DNA of 7,491 nucleotides, taken from contig JANQJT010000291.1 in NCBI GenBank assembly GCA_028281485.1, positions 1 to 7,491 of the forward strand, given 5' to 3'. Of the stretch, positions 7,463 to 7,491 are shown in pieces. The notes under the pieces are model-generated. The model did no database searches and had not been told where the DNA came from. It saw nothing but the letters and a program-made list of their open reading frames with translations. This DNA comes from Phycisphaeraceae bacterium (GTDB lineage Bacteria > Planctomycetota > Phycisphaerae > Phycisphaerales > Zrk34). The position numbers and the translations under genes are program-made. Numbering within the stretch: the first letter of the stretch is position 1; each line of letters starts with the position of its first letter.

Positions 7463-7491
7463 TTATCGACCAACAGTCGTTGCTGTACGAC
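7463..7491 (-). CDS. Possible C-terminal end of a minus-strand gene entering from the right (weak)
   Basis: A minus-strand frame running in from the right edge ends at TAA (7465-7463), with a second in-frame stop TAG at 7456-7454. The last codons read RTATTVGR. The stop lies 17 bases from a hairpin with a T7 run in this direction, which is where a gene end would be expected. With only 29 bases visible this rests on position alone. Confidence 0.2.

Overview
The window is GC-rich bacterial chromosome with ordinary high-GC codon use. It holds six protein-coding genes, one cut by the left edge, and possibly the last few codons of a seventh at the right edge. I see no RNA genes, insertion sequences, CRISPR arrays or phage genes. 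The style suggests a Planctomycetota-like or related high-GC Gram-negative: unrecognised exported proteins, isolated housekeeping genes, a stand-alone RsbU-type phosphatase and few clear ribosome binding sites. That assignment is inference; nothing in the window fixes the phylum.

Left part, 1-1678, minus strand. Two genes for exported proteins of unknown function lie 41 bases apart and probably form an operon. The second (distal) gene runs off the left edge. Their likely promoter lies in a 323-base divergent spacer (1679-2001), which is visibly less GC-rich than the genes.

Centre, 2002-4625. A TupA-like ATP-grasp enzyme on the plus strand, a family tied to cell-surface polymer synthesis, faces a ComM/YifB AAA+ ATPase on the minus strand. 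Their stop codons are only 23 bases apart and I see no terminator between them.

Right part, 4672-7237, plus strand. dinB (Y-family DNA polymerase IV) is transcribed divergently from comM across just 46 bases. A cytosolic GAF + SpoIIE/RsbU-type PP2C phosphatase follows 37 bases after dinB and is likely cotranscribed. It is followed by an intrinsic terminator. After a roughly 120-base stretch comes a second, bidirectional terminator that probably serves a gene entering from the right.

There is no obvious new multi-gene system. The most interesting structure is the comM/dinB spacer. It carries a -10-like hexamer on each strand 7-8 bases before each start codon, which suggests overlapping divergent promoters and leaderless transcripts for two DNA-processing genes. 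Also notable are a ComM whose usual cysteine cluster is gone, an ATP-grasp enzyme away from any polysaccharide cluster, and the possible dinB-phosphatase operon.
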